A stretch of DNA of 64,000 nucleotides from JAJCYL01 sp040222875 (GTDB lineage: Bacteria; Bacteroidota; Bacteroidia; Cytophagales; Cyclobacteriaceae). Below are positions 25,909 to 34,730 of this stretch, one piece after another. The notes beneath the pieces are model-generated. The model was not told the DNA's origin. It ran no database searches and worked only from the letters and a program-made list of their open reading frames with translations. The stretch is from positions 1 through 64,000 of the forward strand of contig JAVKCG010000009.1 in assembly GCA_040222875.1 (NCBI GenBank), read 5' to 3'. Within the stretch, counting starts at the first letter, position 1, and every line of letters starts with the position of its first letter. The position numbers were made by a program, and so were the translations under genes.

Positions 25909-27150
25909 TCAGTTGGCAGTGGCTGGTAATACCTGAGTAGCTACTGATCCGAAACCAACCCGAACCCCATCTTTTTCAGCGTGTCCTCGCATGGTTACTG
26001 TATCGAGATCATTGATAAAGGTTCTGGTGCTCCCATCGTTAAGCTGAACAGGGTTTTTACCAGCCCAGGATAATTCCAGCATTGATCCATATGAACCCTT
26101 ATCTTTTCCGCTGATCGTACCGGAAGCCATCATGTCACCAATATTAACAGGACAACCATTCATTGTGTGGTGTGTCAGTTGCTGAGCCATGTTCCAATAC
26201 ATGTATTTGAAATTGGATTTAGAAACCACAGTCTCGGCACCATTTTCGGGAGTTATTCCAACTTCCAGAGCAATATCGAAATTCTTAGGCCCCTCATACC
26301 TCAGATATGGGAGTACTTCTGGTTGCTGTTTTGGACCATCTATCCTGAAGGAATCTAATGCATCCATTGTGACCACCCACGGCGAAATTGAAGATGCAAA
26401 ACTTTTTGCCAAAAATGGACCAAGTGGTACATATTCCCATTTCTGAACATCCCTCGCTGACCAATCATTAAAAAGCACTTGTCCGAAAATATAATCCTCG
26501 GCAGTTTGTGTAGTCAGGGTTTGACCTAGAGCGGTTTGCTTTCCTATGATAAATGCCATTTCTAATTCAAAATCCAAACGCTTTGTGGGCGAATAAACTG
26601 GAGGTGAATCCTCGGGTTTAAGCTGGCCATAAGGCCTGGTAACCGGAACACCGCTTTCGACTATTGAGGAAGCCCTTCCGTGATAACCCACAGGGATGTG
26701 CCTCCAGTTTGGTAACAGGGCGTTCTCAGGATCACGAAACATCATGCCGACATTCGTAGCATGCTCAATGCTTGAATAAAAATCTGTGTAATCCCCCACA
26801 TTTACGGGTAGGTGCATCTTCACTTTGTCCTGATCATGGAGAATTCCAGAATCTTTAAATTGACTGGTTTCATCAGCTAATATTGCTTGAACAGCCAACC
26901 TAATCCTGGTAGTGGTTTCTTTGCCGAGAGCGATGAAATCATTTAAATATTCACTGATGAATATAGATTCGTCAAAATTAAAGTCATTAAATCCACCTGA
27001 CTGATTCAAAGCCTCCAGATCAAGTACTTTGTCGCCAATTGCAACACCAACTCTTTTTTCTGAATTGGTGGAAAAAATACCAAATGGAAGATTATAAATT
27101 GTGAAATCACAGGTTTCGTTATAGTCTACCCAGCAGTTAATTTTTGTCAT
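25909..27150 (-). CDS. fahA: Fumarylacetoacetase
   Basis: 413 residues, full length. Active-site segments of FAH are present: DYTDFYSSIEHATNVG, HIPVGYHGRASSIV, LDFELEMAFIIG (metal-binding Glu pair), FNDWSARDVQKWEYVPLGPF and GDMMASGTISGKD. The enzyme splits fumarylacetoacetate to fumarate and acetoacetate in the last step of tyrosine and phenylalanine breakdown. Homogentisate dioxygenase is not in the window. The acetoacetate could be activated by the acetoacetyl-CoA synthetase encoded at 58217. Confidence 0.96.
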   Translation of the reverse strand: MTKINCWVDYNETCDFTIYNLPFGIFSTNSEKRVGVAIGDKVLDLEALNQSGGFNDFNFDESIFISEYLNDFIALGKETTTRIRLAVQAILADETSQFKDSGILHDQDKVKMHLPVNVGDYTDFYSSIEHATNVGMMFRDPENALLPNWRHIPVGYHGRASSIVESGVPVTRPYGQLKPEDSPPVYSPTKRLDFELEMAFIIGKQTALGQTLTTQTAEDYIFGQVLFNDWSARDVQKWEYVPLGPFLAKSFASSISPWVVTMDALDSFRIDGPKQQPEVLPYLRYEGPKNFDIALEVGITPENGAETVVSKSNFKYMYWNMAQQLTHHTMNGCPVNIGDMMASGTISGKDKGSYGSMLELSWAGKNPVQLNDGSTRTFINDLDTVTMRGHAEKDGVRVGFGSVATQVLPATAN

Positions 27151-27314
27151 TATTAATTAGAATTTTTCATTTTTGGATGAGGGTCAAAATTAGCATTTTT
27201 AGAAGGCCAAGCCACCGCTCTAACAACGGCTATTTGTGGAAGGTCAGAAATATTTTTTAAGAATTTGCAACCAAAAGAATTTAGGGTCAGTCTAATCACC
27301 AAACTTAAAAAAAC

Positions 27315-28229
27315 ATGAAAAGGTCAATCGCTCTAACACTGTCATTGCTACTCATAAGTTATGTTTCCAAATCGCAGTCAACACTGGCTGAGGAGAAGTT
27401 CCAAATGGATGGAATTGATGAGGTTGAAATTAAGGGCAGGTTTTGTGAAGTTAGCGTCACAGGTTACTCAGGGTCAACCACTTATTTCGAGGGGGCTATT
27501 ACCGGAAGCTCAAGAGGCGATTATACCATTGAATATGATCGCAGCGGGTCATCGCTGGAAATTTGGGTGGATTCCCCAAGAAATAATTGGAGTGGAAGCA
27601 TTCGGGGAGAACTTAAACTAAGGGTACCCGAAAATACCTTAGTTGTAGTTGATAATAGCTCAGGAGCGGTATTCGCAAACAACCTCTCAACATCAGAAAC
27701 GAGGCTTGAAGCTAGCTCAGGCAAAATTGAAGCAGAAAATATTAATGGCGATTTATATATCGAAACCTCATCTGGTAGTATTGAATTGGATGGCCTTGTT
27801 GGGGACTTAATGGTTGAATCAAGTTCAGGTTCTCAAAGGATCACTGACGTTGTTGGGAATATTGACGGCAAGTCATCTTCAGGCCGCATTCGTTTTTTTG
27901 ACATAGAGGGTGATATAGAGGCCGTTACCACCTCAGGTGGTATTTCTTTAGACAATGTAAAAGGCGGCCTGGAGTTGGAATCTTCCTCCGGCTCTTTGAA
28001 TGGTGAAGAAATCGAAATAACTGCCGATTCATATTTCAAGAGCTCATCTGGATCGATAGATATGGAACTCGTTAACGATGTCAACTCACTCAGATACGAT
28101 TTATCGGCTAGTTCGGGAAGCCTTAGAGTTGGTGATAAAAGGTCGGATGACCGTTTAATCGACAGAAGGGCCAGTGGCCCTGAAATCAGGGGAGTTTCAT
28201 CCTCTGGAAGCCAGCGGTACTATAATTAG
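27315..28229 (+). CDS. DUF4097-type secreted beta-strand repeat protein
   Basis: 304 residues with a signal peptide (about 1-20). Between residues 110 and 290 there are at least seven repeats of about 18-20 residues, each with an SSG or TSG turn (NNSSGA, EASSGK, ETSSGS, ESSSGS, GKSSSGR, VTTSGG, KSSSGS). This is the DUF4097/DUF4098 pattern that folds as a beta-helix-like stack. Function unknown; relatives are often next to anti-sigma genes, as is the second copy at 44851, but this one stands alone. It converges on the PBP4 gene across a 131-base repeat region. Confidence 0.87.
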   Translation: MKRSIALTLSLLLISYVSKSQSTLAEEKFQMDGIDEVEIKGRFCEVSVTGYSGSTTYFEGAITGSSRGDYTIEYDRSGSSLEIWVDSPRNNWSGSIRGELKLRVPENTLVVVDNSSGAVFANNLSTSETRLEASSGKIEAENINGDLYIETSSGSIELDGLVGDLMVESSSGSQRITDVVGNIDGKSSSGRIRFFDIEGDIEAVTTSGGISLDNVKGGLELESSSGSLNGEEIEITADSYFKSSSGSIDMELVNDVNSLRYDLSASSGSLRVGDKRSDDRLIDRRASGPEIRGVSSSGSQRYYN

Positions 28230-28240
28230 CTGATTCGTTT

Positions 28241-28359
28241 TAAGATAAAAGATCAAAGAACAAAGATTAAAGATCTGCAAGGAGGTATAATCCAATTAGA
28301 CGATTGCTCAACACGAATCACAAAAAGTCTTTTGTCTTTTATCTAAAATCTTATATCTG
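28241..28359. repeat. Long inverted AT-rich repeat between convergent genes
   Basis: The left arm (about 28241-28277, AAGATAAAAGATCAAAG and on) and the right arm (about 28321-28359) are imperfect reverse complements, about 23 of 33 aligned positions matching. Both arms are built from AAGAT/AAAGA units. The location between two converging genes suggests a bidirectional terminator or a REP-like repeat; no clean GC stem is present. Confidence 0.6.
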
Positions 28360-28360
28360 A

Positions 28361-29617
28361 CTAAAAATTCACCCTAATAAAATTCAACACCTGTTGCATC
28401 CCGGTCTTGATCTCACTGTTGGATAAAGTAAAGTTATTGTTCATGAATGAGAACAGGAGCAGCCTTCCTGTATCGGTGATCAAATACCCGGAGAGATTGT
28501 GGTTGTTGCGAAGGGTGCCAGTTTTGGCATAAACGAAAGGCTGGTTTATACCGGGGTACCAGTTTTTAATTGTGCCTGAAACCCCACCTACCGGTAAAAC
28601 ATCAAAAAGCCAATCCTGCCCTTTTTCATTCAGAAGTTGGTGAAGCAGTTGAACGATAAATCTGGGGGTAACGAGGTTGTATCGGCTCAGGCCGGAGCCA
28701 TCAACCCACTTGGGCGGGTTGGAGTCATTAAAATAATTGTTTGATATGTAAGCCATCGTGTTTTCTGCAAAGAGGTTGTCAGAATGTAGGGAAGAGCACA
28801 GTAACAATATCTGCTCCGCATAAAAATTGTCACTGCGCTTCATCATGATTTCATAAAGTGACTTTGTGGGCCTGCTATATAGAACCTCGAAATCATCAGG
28901 CCTATTAGCAATCAGCACTTTTCGTTTTAAGGTGTCACTCAAAAGTTGAACACTTAATTCAGGATAAACTTTGAAAGGGATGGTTTCATCTACCGAACCA
29001 ATAAGTGGTGATGTAAATAAGTTCATCTCTGGGTGCCTCCTCGAACCAAGTTCATCAGGGAACATGAATTCTTCGAAAATTGATGGAATAATGCGGCCGT
29101 TGTTAATCCTGACCACATTGCCATAGATTGGGAAAGCACTACGTTCAGGTTGAAAGCTATAAGCGTAATCGTCCCAGCTCCAACCGGGGCCAAATGCCTG
29201 ACTTCGCATATCGTTGGGCACATAAAGCAGCGGCCCTTCATGCTGCTTTAAAAAATCATAAGCTGGCTGTTCCATAAAATCTGGATGTAGAAATGTTGGA
29301 TCACCAGTGCCCCAAAAAAACAATGAATCCTGCCTGTAACCGTATTTAAAAGCAGGAATTGAGTCGCCAAGAATTTTGATCCCTGCAAAAAGTGTGAGCA
29401 ATTTGGTGTTGCTGGCCGGTGTGAAATATCTGTCAGCATTGCGTTCGTAAAGCCACTCTTGGGTCAGGGGGTCAAAAAGTGTTAAACCTGTGAAATGCTT
29501 GTTTAACAAGGGATTGTCATCAATTTGTCTGTTGAGCGCTCTTTCTGTTCTAGAGATTTTTAAAGTGGCGCAACCAATGAAGAAACCAATAATGACAAGT
29601 AAGGAAACTGATTTCAA
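28361..29617 (-). CDS. dacB: D-alanyl-D-alanine carboxypeptidase/endopeptidase (PBP4, S13) lipoprotein
   Basis: 418 residues. The lipobox FIGC puts the acylated cysteine at 16. Penicillin-binding motifs are SNTK at 69-72 (TPASNTKLL), DGSGLSRYN in the second half, and YAKTGTLRN near residue 360. The S13 family trims and cleaves peptidoglycan cross-links in the periplasm. Membrane anchoring as a lipoprotein is less usual than a cleaved signal. It is the last gene of an operon with a DUF1801 and a SnoaL-like gene, 11 bases behind DUF1801. Confidence 0.9.
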   Translation of the reverse strand: MKSVSLLVIIGFFIGCATLKISRTERALNRQIDDNPLLNKHFTGLTLFDPLTQEWLYERNADRYFTPASNTKLLTLFAGIKILGDSIPAFKYGYRQDSLFFWGTGDPTFLHPDFMEQPAYDFLKQHEGPLLYVPNDMRSQAFGPGWSWDDYAYSFQPERSAFPIYGNVVRINNGRIIPSIFEEFMFPDELGSRRHPEMNLFTSPLIGSVDETIPFKVYPELSVQLLSDTLKRKVLIANRPDDFEVLYSRPTKSLYEIMMKRSDNFYAEQILLLCSSLHSDNLFAENTMAYISNNYFNDSNPPKWVDGSGLSRYNLVTPRFIVQLLHQLLNEKGQDWLFDVLPVGGVSGTIKNWYPGINQPFVYAKTGTLRNNHNLSGYLITDTGRLLLFSFMNNNFTLSNSEIKTGMQQVLNFIRVNF

Positions 29618-29628
29618 CTGAACTGCTT

Positions 29629-30048
29629 TTAAGAATTGTATTTATCGTTCATGTACTTTACTGACCCATCGATCAACTGTTCCAGGATGTCGAGATCAAC
29701 GTGTTCTTGCTTTTTTACATAAAGGCATGATACGCCAGTGGTGTATTTACCCAATTTCTGCATTAACTCCTCGTAGCGGCCAAAGCCACTCATAATGTAA
29801 AGCGTCATGCTTTGCTTGCGTGGCGAGAATCCCGTTACAAACCAATCACCCTCACGGCCGCTGTCATACTTGTAATGATAATTGCCAAATCCGACAATTG
29901 AACCGCCCCACATTTTCGGTTTTTCACCTGTAATCTTGCTCATCGTCTTGAGCAAGTAATTGCAAAATTCCTTTTTATCATCGCCCTCTACTGAGTCAAT
30001 GAAAGCACCTACATCAGCATCGTTTTGTTTTGTCTTTAACTCAGCCAT
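29629..30048 (-). CDS. DUF1801 domain protein
   Basis: 139 residues from the ATG at 30048, one base after the upstream stop; a longer frame to 30081 would overlap the neighbour. AFIDSVEGDDKKEFCNYLL, KMWGGSIVGFGNYHYKYDSG and YIMSGFGRYEELMQKLG are the DUF1801 (YdhG-like) signature. These proteins have an iron-chaperone/frataxin-like fold, with no firm function. It sits in a tight operon between the SnoaL-like gene and dacB. Confidence 0.88.
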   Translation of the reverse strand: MAELKTKQNDADVGAFIDSVEGDDKKEFCNYLLKTMSKITGEKPKMWGGSIVGFGNYHYKYDSGREGDWFVTGFSPRKQSMTLYIMSGFGRYEELMQKLGKYTTGVSCLYVKKQEHVDLDILEQLIDGSVKYMNDKYNS

Positions 30049-30049
30049 T

Positions 30050-30517
30050 TTACGTGTTTTTGTATTTATCCAGCAAATCAAGGCATTGCTTCTTCACTTT
30101 GTTCTGTAGTATAGGGCTCCAGCCAAGAAGTTTTCCAGGCAGGCCCAAAGCCATATGGCTCCACCTCCAAAAGTTGAAATCATCTGTGTGCTTAATGATT
30201 TTGTCACCATTAAACTCAAACGTTGCCTCTATAATGTTATGAACGAAACGGCCTGTTTTTGAGAACGGATATTTGGCTTCCCAATGCGCTGTTACTTCGT
30301 CACCATTTTGCTTGATATCTGAAAATTCAATTTGCAGCTGTCCTTTGCTTCTTTCGATAAGCATTCTCCACATATTGGCTGCATCTTCGCCAGAGAGCCT
30401 GCCAAAAGCCGGATCCTCAAATTGGACATTATCGGCATAATGTGAAACCATTTTTTCAGCATCTCCCGCTTGAAATGCTGAGTAAAACTCTTGAATTACC
30501 TGAATCCTTTCCATCAA
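30050..30517 (-). CDS. SnoaL-like/NTF2-fold protein
   Basis: 155 residues. The N-terminal RIQVIQEFYSAFQAGDAEKM and HYADNVQFEDPAFG are the classic SnoaL-like start, and VTAHWEAKYPFSKTGRFVHN and ATFEFNGDKIIKHTDDF are the beta-sheet part. These fold as NTF2-like cones and can be isomerases, hydrolases or binding proteins; the ligand is unknown. It is the first gene of the operon with DUF1801 and dacB, at near-zero spacing. Confidence 0.87.
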   Translation of the reverse strand: MMERIQVIQEFYSAFQAGDAEKMVSHYADNVQFEDPAFGRLSGEDAANMWRMLIERSKGQLQIEFSDIKQNGDEVTAHWEAKYPFSKTGRFVHNIIEATFEFNGDKIIKHTDDFNFWRWSHMALGLPGKLLGWSPILQNKVKKQCLDLLDKYKNT

Positions 30518-30891
30518 ACCCGAATTTACCTTTATTCTGAATTCCTCACCAATTTGGGATTGTTTAGGACAAAGTTGGAGGTTTGTTTCAAGAACGTTTT
30601 TTGGGGGCCGGCAGATTAATTTGCCTTTTTTAGCTTCTTCTTAAACTTTCTTTTTATGCCTTGCCTTTCCACTGTTTCGATACTAAACCACATGGCAGTC
30701 GACAACATAGTGTAATTGATAGAGCTTTCATTTTGATTTAGGTTTGAAAAACCTGCAATATGTTTTTAGCGCTTCACCACCAACATGAGACGTTGAAAAA
30801 CCAAAAATGACATAATGCAACAAGAACCTGTTTACACGGTTTTAAATGACAACGCTTAACTTAAGTTTGCAAGGCGTCGTAAAGCAAACAG
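30518..30891. other. 374-base gap with possible decayed frame and start-codon hairpin
   Basis: On the minus strand two short open stretches in neighbouring frames (about 30830-30745 and 30770-30625) read like protein, the second ending IKRKFKKKLKKAN. They could be pieces of one frameshifted gene, but no family was recognised. At 30826-30893 an 8-base inverted repeat, ACCTGTTT/AAACAGGT, encloses a weaker stem and covers the GTG start of the next gene. Confidence 0.35.
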
Positions 30892-31533
30892 GTGAAGTTT
30901 AAGTATTTAACTATTGTAATTTCTTTAATAGGTACAATTAACTGCCTGGGCCAGTCCACAGGTGCACTTAAACTCAAAGGCGAATACTCGGCGGCTGATT
31001 CAGCACAAATTACAGAGTCGTACTATAGGGCACATGAAGCCGCTCATAACCTACTTGAGGTTGCTGATAGAATTTGGAACGTAAACCCTGATAAGGGCCA
31101 ATCGAAGAGAGAGCTTAGAAAGCTGAATTGGGAAAAGGAGGAGGAGTTTAGTTATTGGCTTGGTGAGCCGGTGAAAATAGCCATGGTGAGAAGGGTTATT
31201 AGAAGGATTCATAAGAAATTCAGACGGAATATCATTCTGATAGCTTCCAGGGAAGATAGGGGAGTTTGCAATCGCTGGACTGGGGCATGGGCCATCCCGC
31301 TGGGCAAAATTCGGATTCGCTTATGCGAGAACTTTTTCAACAGCACTCATTTACAAGAAAAGATTATTCTCCATGAACTGGGCCATGAGGCTGGCATGCT
31401 ATGGCATAGGGGAATCCACAATTGTTTCACTGCCAGCAGAGAAGCCCAGAGTGGCAATCAGAAGGTTAAAAGAAGCCCTGAAAATTACGCCTGGCTGGCC
31501 ATGAGCTACCTGGGGCTTCAGTGTTCGTATTAG
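30892..31533 (+). CDS. Putative secreted zinc metalloprotein
   Basis: 213 residues from a GTG start; MKFKYLTIVISLIGTINCLG is a good signal peptide, ending about residue 20. The notable motif is HELGHEAGMLWH (around residues 165-176): the HExxH pair of zincins, followed by a third histidine. In metzincins the spacing is HExxHxxGxxH; here one extra residue separates Gly from the last His. No other domain was recognised. It might be a small secreted protease or a non-peptidase zinc protein. It converges on the LytTR regulator gene with a seven-base gap. Confidence 0.7.
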   Translation: MKFKYLTIVISLIGTINCLGQSTGALKLKGEYSAADSAQITESYYRAHEAAHNLLEVADRIWNVNPDKGQSKRELRKLNWEKEEEFSYWLGEPVKIAMVRRVIRRIHKKFRRNIILIASREDRGVCNRWTGAWAIPLGKIRIRLCENFFNSTHLQEKIILHELGHEAGMLWHRGIHNCFTASREAQSGNQKVKRSPENYAWLAMSYLGLQCSY

Positions 31534-31539
31534 CTTAAG

Positions 31540-32295
31540 CTATTTATCCAGCCAAGCTTTAAAAGTCGGGGTTTTTTCCGAACTGATCACGATGTCATCA
31601 TCAATTGATGGATTAAGGTTGATTTTAACCCGGCCTTTGAAGTAAGGATGGATTTCTGAAATAGACTCTATTCTTGTAAGGTATCGGCGATTGGCCCTAA
31701 AGAATACCTCAGGATTAAGCAGCAGTTCAAGTTCATCAAGCGGTTGATCTACCACGTATTTATCACCTGTCGTGGTAACCATCATTGTTAGTTTTTCCCT
31801 GGTGAAGAAATAGGCGATTTCATCAACTGAAACCGAACGGATTTTCTGGCCCACTTTTACCATGAACCTTGACTTATAAGTCGCATCTTTTGCTTTAATA
31901 AGGTCTGCTAATTGGTTAAGATCTATTTCAGTGCTTCCCGGCCTCAGGCTGTCAAGTTTATGTAAGCTGGCCTTTAATTTTTCGGGTTTTATTGGTTTGA
32001 GTAAATAATCAATGCTATTAACCTCAAAGGCTTTGATGGCATACTGATCGTAGGCTGTTGTGAATATAACCGGACATTTCACCTTCACATTTTTGAAAAT
32101 CTCGAAACATTGACCATCCAATAACTCAATATCACAGAAAATTAAATCTGGCTGTGAGTTGTTGCTGAGCCACTCCACTGATGATTCAATTGATTTTAGT
32201 TGATCAACGACCTGGATTTCAGGCTTAATTTCTTCAATCAGGCCGATCAGTTTTTGTGCTGCCAGGGATTCATCTTCAATTATCAATGTATTCAT
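31540..32295 (-). CDS. LytTR-family response regulator
   Basis: 251 residues. The receiver domain (1-120) has the acidic pocket at Asp8, the phospho-acceptor Asp55 in FCDIELLDG, Thr80 and Lys100. The C-terminal domain (about 145-251) is LytTR DNA-binding: KVGQKIRSVSVDEIAYFFTR and FFRANRRYLTRIESI are signature segments. It should regulate genes on phosphorylation by the kinase encoded 42 bases upstream. Target genes are not visible from sequence. Confidence 0.95.
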   Translation of the reverse strand: MNTLIIEDESLAAQKLIGLIEEIKPEIQVVDQLKSIESSVEWLSNNSQPDLIFCDIELLDGQCFEIFKNVKVKCPVIFTTAYDQYAIKAFEVNSIDYLLKPIKPEKLKASLHKLDSLRPGSTEIDLNQLADLIKAKDATYKSRFMVKVGQKIRSVSVDEIAYFFTREKLTMMVTTTGDKYVVDQPLDELELLLNPEVFFRANRRYLTRIESISEIHPYFKGRVKINLNPSIDDDIVISSEKTPTFKAWLDK

Positions 32296-32337
32296 TGGAT
32301 GTTGGTCTAGTGGTTGATTTTATTGCCAAAAGTCTTT

Positions 32338-33384
32338 TTAACCCTGTACTTCAATCAAAGGCAACCGTACAGTAAATGTCTCTTCCGATTCTTCAATCAC
32401 AACTTTTCTATCAGTAAAATGCTTGTAGCGATTTTTAATATTATCTAATCCTGTTCGTTCACTTTCAACCTGTGATTGCTTAGGCTGAAGATTGTTTGTG
32501 ACTACTAACTCCATTTTTTCTTCATTGATTGTAAAAGCAACATTAAGCGGCTTGCTTTCGGTAATCTTGTTGTGCTTGATGGCGTTTTCCAATAGCATTT
32601 GCAACGTCATAGGTGGTAAGAATTTCCCTTTCACGGTTTCCGGAATCTCCTGTTTAATGGCAATGTTCTCTTCAAATCTTACTTTGATTAGATAAGTATA
32701 AGTTTCAAGGAATTCTAATTCGTCTGACAGCAGCACCAGATCATCCATTTCTTTTTTCAAAAGGGTGCGGTAAACTTCAGCAAAGCGATCAAGGAATTCT
32801 TTTGATTGCTTGGCATCCTTGTCTATTAGTGAGGATAGAATGTTAAGGTTGTTAAATAGAAAATGTGGATCCAGATGATTTTGCAGGGCTTTAAGCTGAG
32901 ATTTCACATGCTCTTTTTGCATTTTCTCCGCCTCCAACTCTGACCTTCTCCATGATTTCAGAAAGCTGATGCCAAAATAAATGGAGGTCACCAAAACGAT
33001 GACAACTGTGCCATAAGCATTCATTACAATCACCTGGTCATCAGTGGGAGGTTCAGAAGTGAAAATGCCCTTAAAGCTGAAGTACAAAGCATTGATAACA
33101 ATCAGCGAATAGAATAAAACTGCAAAGAGCTGAGTGAAAAACCGCGTTGTGCCGAAAGTGAGCCAGGGAAATACCCGGTTCAGAAGTTGGTTGATTGCTG
33201 CATTACCGATCCATAATAGCGCTACATTCAGGGTTAGCCAACCCACGGTAACCCAGATAAGTGAACCCGCATCGATTTCTGGTAAGAATAAAAAAAAGCC
33301 ACCAATAATCACCAACCCAGTGAAGATTAAGGCGAACTGTAAATGCCACTTTTTAAAGATGAGGCTACTTGAAAATGATTTCAT
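32338..33384 (-). CDS. LytS-type sensor histidine kinase
   Basis: 348 residues from the ATG at 33384, which overlaps the end of the upstream gene by 20 bases; the longer frame to 33456 is unlikely. Four membrane helices occupy about 12-135. The His_kinase motif (LytS/YehU type) is LKALQNHLDPHFLFNNLNIL, with the phospho-histidine in DPHF. The C-terminal ATPase domain carries PPMTLQMLLENAIKHNK as N-box and RTGLDNIKNRY as G-box. It pairs with the LytTR regulator. Its ligand is unknown; the overlap suggests a link with the secreted repeat protein. Confidence 0.93.
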   Translation of the reverse strand: MKSFSSSLIFKKWHLQFALIFTGLVIIGGFFLFLPEIDAGSLIWVTVGWLTLNVALLWIGNAAINQLLNRVFPWLTFGTTRFFTQLFAVLFYSLIVINALYFSFKGIFTSEPPTDDQVIVMNAYGTVVIVLVTSIYFGISFLKSWRRSELEAEKMQKEHVKSQLKALQNHLDPHFLFNNLNILSSLIDKDAKQSKEFLDRFAEVYRTLLKKEMDDLVLLSDELEFLETYTYLIKVRFEENIAIKQEIPETVKGKFLPPMTLQMLLENAIKHNKITESKPLNVAFTINEEKMELVVTNNLQPKQSQVESERTGLDNIKNRYKHFTDRKVVIEESEETFTVRLPLIEVQG

Positions 33385-34621
33385 CAACTTCTTGCCAGGG
33401 GATATAGTTATGTTCATCCTTATCCGAAGATAAAACAATAATCCCGTCGTTGTCATCAGAAACGTCCCGATGATCGCCTAGCAAAAACACCTGACCATTT
33501 TTTAATTCCACTGACGAGTAATTGTAGTTTTTTGGCCTTAACCTTCGGATATTCCTGAAAGGCACTTCAAATTTCACATAGTCATCGCTGCCGTCCAGCA
33601 TTTCAAAATCATATTCTTCATCAAGGTCGAACACGAGGTTTCCACTAAAGCGTTCGTTTCGCACAGTTACTACAGTGCCCTGTAGTTTAACCGGGCGCTT
33701 ATAGGTTGAATAGCCTGGGCCTGTATCATTATTAGTGTGGTCAAACTCAACCCGATCGAAGTCCCGCCATTTTATATCGATTTGACCGAGTTCGGGTATG
33801 TTCACCCAGATGCCATTATTATCGCCATTCACATCATTGCTGCCCCTCAGGTACATTTCTCTGCCTGAGGTAAGCACAACTTTGCTGCCCCTTCCTTCGC
33901 TAATTATCGATTTAATATTCCCGAAAGGGATCGATACCTCGCCATCTCTTGAGTCCCCATCCAGCTTTTCATAATGCAAATTTTCATCATGATCCCAGGT
34001 AATTAACCCTTTGAACTCGCCTTTACGGAAAGTATAAACAGTACCATTTAGAGGGTTGCCGAATTTGGAAGGCAATGTGCTGGGGGTTTCTACAAAATCA
34101 ACTCGATCAATTCGGTTGCCATCTATTGTTATCTCTCCTAACTCGAAATCCATCACCTGCACCCTGGCGCCTACATCATTATAGCCTTCGCCTTCGAGTG
34201 GAATTTCAGACCCATCTTTAAGTGTTAGAAGAATCCTGTTCCGGCCATGATATTCAATAGACTTTATATCACCAAATTGAATGGTAAACTGATGAGATGA
34301 ACCACTATAATCTTCCCAAATACTTAATATCCTCCAATTAATATCTCCCCATCTGTTTTCCCGCTCATCATGAATGCGACGTTCTATTTCTTTCTTCAGC
34401 CCTCTGTTGTCACCAATTTTTTCCGCATCAAACTGGTCGCTCCAAAATGTTTCTTCCTTTCCCCATCTGATCTGTCCAGTGTAAACGGTACCATCTATTG
34501 TTGTGACTTTTCCATAAATGAACCCCTGGTCTTGGGCATGGCTTTCTTCTACAATTATTAACAACCCTATTAGCAGGCCGATGATTGTGATTAATACAGG
34601 ATGTCGGGAATTGTTTTTCAT
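33365..34621 (-). CDS. Secreted protein with three internal repeats, unknown function
   Basis: 418 residues from the ATG at 34621. Residues about 10-30 are a hydrophobic signal (ITIIGLLIGLLIIVEESHAQ). Three related units of about 115-135 residues follow, each starting with GKVTTIDGTVYTGQIRWGKE, GTVYTFRKGEFKGLITWDHD or GTVVTVRNERFSGNLVFDLD, then a strand DIKSI or NIKSI, and ending with a phrase like IDIKWRDFDRVEF. I do not recognise the family. The gene overlaps the LytS-type kinase gene by 20 bases, so they are very likely co-expressed. It may sense or transmit an envelope signal. Confidence 0.75.
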   Translation of the reverse strand: MKNNSRHPVLITIIGLLIGLLIIVEESHAQDQGFIYGKVTTIDGTVYTGQIRWGKEETFWSDQFDAEKIGDNRGLKKEIERRIHDERENRWGDINWRILSIWEDYSGSSHQFTIQFGDIKSIEYHGRNRILLTLKDGSEIPLEGEGYNDVGARVQVMDFELGEITIDGNRIDRVDFVETPSTLPSKFGNPLNGTVYTFRKGEFKGLITWDHDENLHYEKLDGDSRDGEVSIPFGNIKSIISEGRGSKVVLTSGREMYLRGSNDVNGDNNGIWVNIPELGQIDIKWRDFDRVEFDHTNNDTGPGYSTYKRPVKLQGTVVTVRNERFSGNLVFDLDEEYDFEMLDGSDDYVKFEVPFRNIRRLRPKNYNYSSVELKNGQVFLLGDHRDVSDDNDGIIVLSSDKDEHNYIPWQEVDEIIFK

Positions 34622-34628
34622 CACTATA

Positions 34629-34636
34629 CAAAAATA
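34629..34636 (-). promoter_or_regulatory. Possible -7 box before the repeat protein/LytS/LytTR operon
   Basis: The minus strand reads TATTTTTG, matching TAnnTTTG, seven bases before the ATG. No -33 TTTG at 19-21 bases was found; the nearest CAAA on the plus strand is 27 bases off. Weak. Confidence 0.3.
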
Positions 34637-34730
34637 CGCTTGTAATCGTGTTGAGGTATCACCCAAAATGATATAGTGTAGCTATTAACTGATGAACTGG
34701 GACTTTGTGGGGATTAAGCGGAACTTGAGA

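Noticed and set aside
27210..27235. CTAACAACGGC in the fahA upstream region as a possible attC box
   Set aside because: No pairing arm was found within 150 bases.
31531..31545. TAGCTTAAGCTA palindrome between convergent genes
   Set aside because: A 12-base palindrome without loop or T-tract is not a credible terminator or operator by itself.
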